Of a DNA stretch of 64,000 nt, positions 58,541 through 64,000 are shown one piece after another. The DNA lies in contig SWDT01000021.1 of assembly GCA_009193035.1 (NCBI GenBank), positions 147,494-211,493 of the forward strand, given 5' to 3'. Below the pieces are notes generated by a model. The model saw only the letters and a program-made list of their open reading frames with translations. It was not told the origin of the DNA and did not search any database. Position 1 is the stretch's first letter. The number at the start of each line of letters is the position of its first letter. This DNA is from Halicephalobus mephisto (taxonomy: Eukaryota; Nematoda; Chromadorea; Rhabditida; Panagrolaimidae). Position numbers and translations under genes: made by a program.

Positions 58541-61500
58541 TTAACAAGAAACTGTAGTACTTGTTCCTGCATCAGTAGTTGAAGAACTAATACAACTAGT
58601 TGTACTCGTTTTTGTTTCGGTGCTTCCAGTAGCAGTGGATCCAGAAACAGATGATGACGAACTCTGTGATGAACCAGTTGATCCTGTCATAGTTGTTTCA
58701 GTAGCAGGACTTGTCATAATGGATGTTTCGGTGCTTCCAGTGCCAGTGGATCCAGAAGCAGATGATGACGAACTCTGTGATGAACCAGTTGATCCTGTCA
58801 TAGTTGTTTCAGTGCCAGTGGATCCAGAAGCAGATGATGGCGAACTCTGTGATGAACCAGTTGATCCTGTCACAGTTGTTTCAGTAGCAGGACTTGTTAT
58901 AATGGATGTTTCGGTGCTTCCAGTGAACGGGGTTGTAGTTGGCGGTGTCTGGGTACTTCCAGTGAATCCAGTTGTAGATGGCGGTGTCTGGGTACTTCCA
59001 GTGAATCCAGTTGTAGTTGGCGGTGTCTGGGTGCTTCCAGTGAATCCAGTTGTAGATGGCGATGTCTCTGTACTTCCAGTGAATTCCAGTTGTAGATGGC
59101 GGTGTCTGGGTGCTTCCAGTGAATCCATGTTAGATGGCGGTGTTCTCTGTACTTCCAGTAAATCCAGTTGTAGTTGGCGATGTCTCTGTACTTCCAGTGA
59201 ATCAAGTTGTAGATGGTGATGTTTCTGTACTTCCATGAATCCAGTTGTAGATGGCGGTGTCTGGGTACTTCCAGTGAATCCAGTTGTAGTTGGCGGTGTT
59301 GGTGCTTCCAGTGAATCCAGTTGTAGATGGCGATGTCTCTGTACTTCCAGTGAATCCAGTTGTAGATGGCGGTGTCTGGGTACTTCCAGTGAATCCAGTT
59401 GTAGTTGGCGGTGTCTGCGGTGTCTTCCAGTGAATCCAGTTGTAGATGGCGATGTCTCTGTACTTCCAGTGAATCCAGTTGTTTAGATGGCGGTGTCCTG
59501 GGTGCTTCCAGTGAATCCAGTTGTAGATGGCGGTGTCTCTGTACTTCCAGTAAATCCAGTTGTAGTTGGCGATGTCTCTGTACTTCCAGTGAATCCAGTT
59601 GTAGATGGTGATGTTTCTGTACTTCCAATGAATCCAGTTGTAGATGGCGGTGTCTGGGTACTTCCAGTGAATCCAGTTGTAGTTGGCGGTGTCTGGGTGC
59701 TTCCAGTGAATCCAGTTGTAGATGGCGATGTCTCTGTACTTCCAGTGAATCCAGTTGTAGATGGCGTGTTGTCTGGGTACTTCCAGTGAATCCAGTTGTA
59801 GTTGGCGGTGTCTGGGTGCTTCCAGTGAATCCAGTTGTAGATGGCGATGTCTCTGTACTTCCAGTGAATCCAGTTGTAGATGGCGGTGTCTGGGTGCTTC
59901 CAGTGAATCCAGTTGTAGATGGCGGTGTCTCTGTACTTCCAGTAAATCCAGTTGTAGTTGGCGATGTCTCTGTACTTCCAGTGAATCCAGTTGTAGATGG
60001 TGAGTTTCTGTACTTCCAGTGAATCCAGTTGTAGATGGCGGTGTCTGGGTACTTCCAGTGAATCCAGTTGTAGTTGGCGGTGTCTGGGTGCTTCCAGTGA
60101 ATCCAGTTGTAGATGGCGATGTCTCTGTACTTCCAGTGAATCCAGTTGTAGATGGCGGTGTCTGGGTACTTCCAGTGAATCCAGTTGTAGATGGCGGTGT
60201 CTCTGTACTTCCAGTGAATCCAGTTGTAGATGGCGGTGTCTGGGTGCTTCCAGTCGAATCCAGTTGTAGATGGCGGTGTCTCTGTACTTCCAGTAAATCC
60301 AGTTGTAGTTGGCGATGTCTCTGTACTTCCAGTGAATCCAGTTGTAGATGGTGATGTTTCTGTACTTCCAGTGAATCCAGTTGTAGATGGCGGTGTCTGG
60401 GTACTTCCAGTGAATCCAGTTGTAGTTGGCGGTGTCTGGGTGCTTCCAGTGAATCCAGTTGTAGATGGCGATGTCTCTGTACTTCCAGTGAATCCAGTTG
60501 TAGATGGCGGTGTCTGGGTGCTTCCAGTGAATCCAGTTGTAGATGGCGGTGTCTCTGTACTTCCAGTGAATCCAGTTGTAGTTGGCGATGTCTCTGTACT
60601 TCCAGTGAATCCAGTTGTAGATGGCGATGTCTCTGTACTTCCAGTGAATCCAGTTGTAGATGGCGGTGTCTGAGTACTTCCAGTGAACGGAGTTGTAGCT
60701 TCAGGTGTCTCTGTACTTCCAGTGAATCCAGTTGTAGTTGGCGGTGTCTCTGTACTTCCAGTGAATCCAGTTGTAGATGGCGGTGTCTGGGTACTTCCAG
60801 TGAATCCAGTTGTAGATGGCGATGTCTCTGTACTTCCAGTGAATCCAGTTGTAGATGGCGGTGTCCTGAGTCTTCCAGTGAACGGAGTTGTAGCTTCAGG
60901 TGTCTCTGTACTTCCAGTGAATCCAGTTGTAGTTGGCGGTGTCTCTGTACTTCCAGTGAATCCAGTTGTAGATGGCGGTGTCTGGGTACTTCCAGTGAAT
61001 CCAGTTGTAGATGGCGATGTCTCTGTACTTCCAGTGAATCCAGTTGTAGATGGCGGTGTCTGGGTGCTTCCAGTGAATCCAGTTGTAGATGGCGTGTCTC
61101 TGTACTTTCCAGTGAATCCAGTTGTAGATGGCGGTGTCTGGGTACTTCCAGTGAATCCAGTTGTAGATGGCGGTGTCTGAGTACTTCCAGTGAACGGAGT
61201 TGTAGCTTCAGGTGTCTCTGTACTTCCAGTGAATCCAGTTGTAGTTGGCGGTGTCTGGGTGCTTCCAGTGAATCCAGTTGTAGTTGGCGGTGTCTGGGTA
61301 CTTCCAGTGAATCCAGTTGTAGATGGCGGTGTCTGGGTACTTCCAGTGAATCCAGTTGTAGATGGCGATGTCTCTGTACTTCCAGTGAATCCAGTTGTAG
61401 ATGGCGGTGTCTGAGTACTTCCAGTGAACGGAGTTGTAGCTTCAGGTGTCTGTGTACTTCCAGTGAACGGAGTTGTAGCTGCAGGTGTCTGAGTACTTCC

Positions 61501-62165
61501 AGTGAACGGAGTTGTAGCTGCAGGTGTCTGAGTACTTCCAGTGAACGGAGTTGTAGCTGCAGGTGTCTGAGTACTTCCAGTGAACGGAGTTGTAGTTGGC
61601 GGTGTCTCTGTACTTCCAGTGAATCCAGTTGTAGTTGGCGGTGTCTCTGTACTTCCAGTGAATCCAGTTGTAGCTTCAGGTGTCTGAGTACTTCCAGTGA
61701 ACGGAGTTGTAGCTTCAGGTGTCTGAGTAGTTCCAGTGAATCCAGCAGTAGTTGGCGGTGTCTGAGTACTTCCAGTGAACGGAGTTGTAGCTTCAGGTGT
61801 CTGTGTACTTCCAGTGAACGGAGTTGTAGCTGCAGGTGTCTGAGTACTTCCAGTGAATGGAGTTGTAGCTTCAGGTGTCTGAGTACTTCCTGTTGGATTC
61901 ACAGATGTAGAAGAAGCTGGGCTCGAGACTGTGGATGAAACTGGCTCCACAGATGAGGATGAAACTGGGCTAGAGACTGTGGATGATGCTGGCTCCACAG
62001 ATGAGGATGAAACTGGGCTAGAGACTGTGGATGATGCTGGCTTCACAGATGTAGAAGAAGTTGGGCTCGAGACTGTGGTTGATGCTGGCTTCACAGATGT
62101 AGAAGAAGTTGGGCTCGAGACGGTGGAAGATGCTGGCTTCACAGATGTAGAAGAAGTTGGGCGAC
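58541..62165 (-). CDS. Mucin-like protein E, headless (13-residue repeats)
   Basis: The minus strand is open in a Thr/Ser/Pro-rich frame from about 62165 to the stop at 58543-58541, with several one- or two-base frame breaks (clearest between 58900 and 60300). It starts abruptly with SSTVSSPTSSTSVKPA 16-mers of the gene C/D type, passes through SSTVSSPVSSSSVEPA, then about 75 units of TGSTQTPPTTTGF type (39 bp), and ends with a non-repetitive Ser-rich tail SQSSSSSVSGSTATGSTETK ... TTVSC. No signal peptide, transmembrane helix or vWA-like domain lies upstream on this strand: stops occur just beyond 62165 and the neighbouring sequence is the head of D in opposite orientation. It is probably the tail of a family member cut off from its head by an inversion or misassembly. 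Confidence 0.6.
58920..61890 (-). repeat. 39-bp coding minisatellite of gene E
   Basis: About 75 units of 39 bp encode TGSTQTPPTTTGF and variants (STETSPSTTGF, STQTPEATTPF, STQTPAATTPF). The EATTPF and AATTPF variants cluster toward the 5' end of the gene (61.4-61.9 kb), the older-looking edge. Confidence 0.9.
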
Positions 62166-62257
62166 ATTATTGTCATCTCCAATAATCTTCTTCCCATTTT
62201 TGGATTACTTCAAACAATTTGAAAGTTTGCATCCGTCTTTGTTCTCGAGTATTGCGA

Positions 62258-62268
62258 TATCTTTTTGG
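62258..62268 (+). promoter_or_regulatory. Promoter-like box upstream of head D
   Basis: TATCTTTTTGG lies 136 bp before the ATG of D, the same position as the TTATCTTTTTGGG box of genes B and C. The AAAAAGGCG element at about -62 was not found. Confidence 0.45.
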
Positions 62269-62393
62269 CATGGCAAAGTAAAATTTTTTATGATTCGGAG
62301 AGGTGTCCATTTAAGTTAGACCCTATTTTTCTCGCAATTCAAGCAAACAAGTCGTTTCTTCAATTAATTCACAATTTAAGAGGCATTTCTATA

Positions 62394-64000
62394 ATGGATT
62401 GGGAATACAATGTGCAAGATCCGGAAACGTTACAAAAAAACGATTCGAACGACGAATAAAGAAAATATTAGGAATTGTCTTCATTTGTGTGCTTATACCA
62501 TAGCAATGATTTCTGGGCTTGCCTCTTGATATGGAAGAACAACATGCGAAGACCGACCTCTCGAGAAGAGTACCAAAATGAGACGTGCTGACTATTGCTA
62601 TAATAAACATCGCCTATAAAATGCGTCCACAACAGGACGACACAATTAAAACTAAGGTGAGTTTCAATTTCCTTAAAACTGTATACCCTAAAAACCGCAA
62701 TTTCGAGACAACAAACTAGACATTACCGCACTCCAGATTAAACGCGATGTGAAATTTCACCTAACTTCGCTCAAGACTTGAGTCACCTTGGTTACGCGTA
62801 CACTATCAAAAACGTTTCAGACAGTGCTGAAAAACTGACAGCACAGGCCGCAGGACTGGTGCTCGCTTGCTGATTTAAAGCCCACATCGGTGCGTACATC
62901 ACTCATACAAATAACCCGAACCAGACAAAAGCAGTCGCAGTGCTCGACTTTTAATCGCTGAGCAGGCGCTCATTCTGTGCTCTCGTTTCGCGGACGAAAT
63001 CATTCTGAGAGATTAGCCGCCGAACTTCACCAGAAACAAAGTTCTCGGTCTTTTTGCTCTCCTCCAGTCGTCAGCTATATAGAACTGACAGTGATGCTTT
63101 TAACCAATTGACGCTAAAGGAGGTTGAACTAATCATGCAAAACAGAGTAATTCGACCTCTAACTCCAACCAAGCCCGCCTCTGTGGCGTCGTCGACATGC
63201 TGGCGAATTTTGCCTACGATTAAACAATGTCGTCCCGCGTGTATGTATGCAACGCCCCTCAAAATGTGACAGATGTTGCGAAACACTTAACATCCAAGAT
63301 GTCGTCCCAACCCAAACGAGCTCCACCCAGCGAAATACCACCGACCACCACCCACTACTAGTACTACAACTACAAACTACAACACTACTACTACTACCAC
63401 TACAACTCCTGGTTCTACCACTAATAGCTGCTCTTTCAACGTCTTCCACCGTCGTTCGAGCCCAACTTCTTCTACATCTGTCGAAGCCAGTCATTCCACA
63501 GTCTCGAGCCCAAACTCTTCTACATCTGTGAAGCCAGCATCATCCACAGTCTCCGAGCCCAACTTCTTCTACATCTGTGAAGCCAGCATCATCCACAGTC
63601 TCGAGCCCAACTTCTTCTACATCTGTGAAGCCAGCATCACCACAGTCTCGAGCCCAACTTCTCTACATCTGTAGAAGCCAGCATCATCCACGATCTCGAG
63701 CCAACTTCTTCTACATCTGTGAAGCCAGCATCTCCACAGTCTCGAGCCCAACTTCTTCTACATCTGTGAAGCCAGCATCTCCACGTCTCGAGCCCCAACT
63801 TCTTCTACATCTGGTGAAAGCCAGCATCAATCCAACGAGTCTATCACAGGACCCAACTTCTTCTACATCTGAAGCCAGCATCTATCCACCGTCTCGAGCC
63901 CAACTTCTTCTACATCTGAAGCCGCATCAATCACAGTCTCGAGCCCAACTTCTTCTACATCTGTGGAAGCGCAGCGATCATTCCACACGTCTCGAGCCCA
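62394..64000 (+). pseudogene. Mucin-like family head D, indel-ridden, runs off the window
   Basis: The start MDWEYNVQDPETLQ and, one frame away, RFERRIKKILGIVFICVLI (transmembrane helix) match the family head. From 62585 the sequence follows gene C closely (LTIAY, the intron GTGAGTTTCAATTTCC, SFFSR-, FCLFSPP- and KHLDPD-coding parts, the poly-Thr run and the 48-bp units from about 63450), but single-base insertions occur every 10-15 bases in exon, intron and array alike. That uniform, insertion-rich pattern looks more like unpolished long-read sequence than ordinary pseudogene decay. No intact product can be read from it as given. Confidence 0.6.

Noticed and set aside
23880..64000. CRISPR-like or bacterial repeat array interpretation of the minisatellites
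   Set aside because: Units are contiguous without unique spacers, they code in frame, and the genes have spliceosomal introns.

Overview
The window looks like genomic DNA of a nematode, probably of the Rhabditina (C. elegans-like) type; the genus cannot be fixed from sequence alone. The evidence is: many ~43-bp introns with TTTCAG-type acceptors; spliced-leader-like acceptors a few bases upstream of start codons; a nematode-specific warthog (hedgehog-related) gene; a methionyl-tRNA synthetase carrying an EMAPII-like C-terminal domain; and an SH2-kinase of the Fes/Fer class. Most of the DNA is AT-rich, except a sharply GC-rich block at about 18.7-22.5 kb. Gene models were assembled by eye from splice sites and reading frame, and each listed multi-exon CDS sums to a whole number of codons.

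Left part (0-18.5 kb) is ordinary gene-dense chromosome: coatomer epsilon (-), an ace-1-like acetylcholinesterase with a tetramerisation tail (+), RBMX2/Ist3 (-), a decaying tandem repeat with CACGTG boxes, then four same-strand genes with 142-256 bp gaps that look like a trans-spliced operon: methionyl-tRNA synthetase, ESF1, UDP-glucuronate decarboxylase and a diverged ATRIP-like protein. The GC-rich block (18.7-22.5 kb) holds an SH2-tyrosine kinase, a small multi-pass membrane protein and an unrecognised basic protein.

From 23.9 kb to the end the window is dominated by an expanded family not recognised as described: type II membrane proteins with a short basic tail, one transmembrane helix, a ~200-residue extracellular domain that resembles a von Willebrand A fold without its metal site, and a long Thr/Ser/Pro-rich mucin-like stalk. 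Three copies (A 23.9 kb, B 31.2 kb, C 44.3 kb) have readable heads. A fourth head (D, 62.4 kb) is full of small indels. A tail without a head (E) lies in inverted orientation next to D, and a 49-residue membrane microprotein at 51.8 kb looks like the head module alone. Each stalk is a different minisatellite: 30 bp, 24 then 27 bp, 48 bp, 39 bp. The heads share a conserved promoter: a GATA-type TTATCT box at about -137 and, in A-C, AAAAAG(G)CG at about -62. Copy C is a mosaic of A-like and B-like sequence, including an intron identical to B, which points to gene conversion.

Between these genes lie ancient duplicated segments, two near-identical ~270-bp blocks, a decayed piggyBac element with TTAA ends, two decayed Tc1-like elements and an inverted-repeat element. 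At 53.4-57 kb sit a warthog gene without a Hint/Hog module and a NADAR-domain gene. A 16-N gap and many frame breaks inside the arrays suggest incomplete polishing of long-read sequence, so the stalk lengths and the D/E region are provisional.
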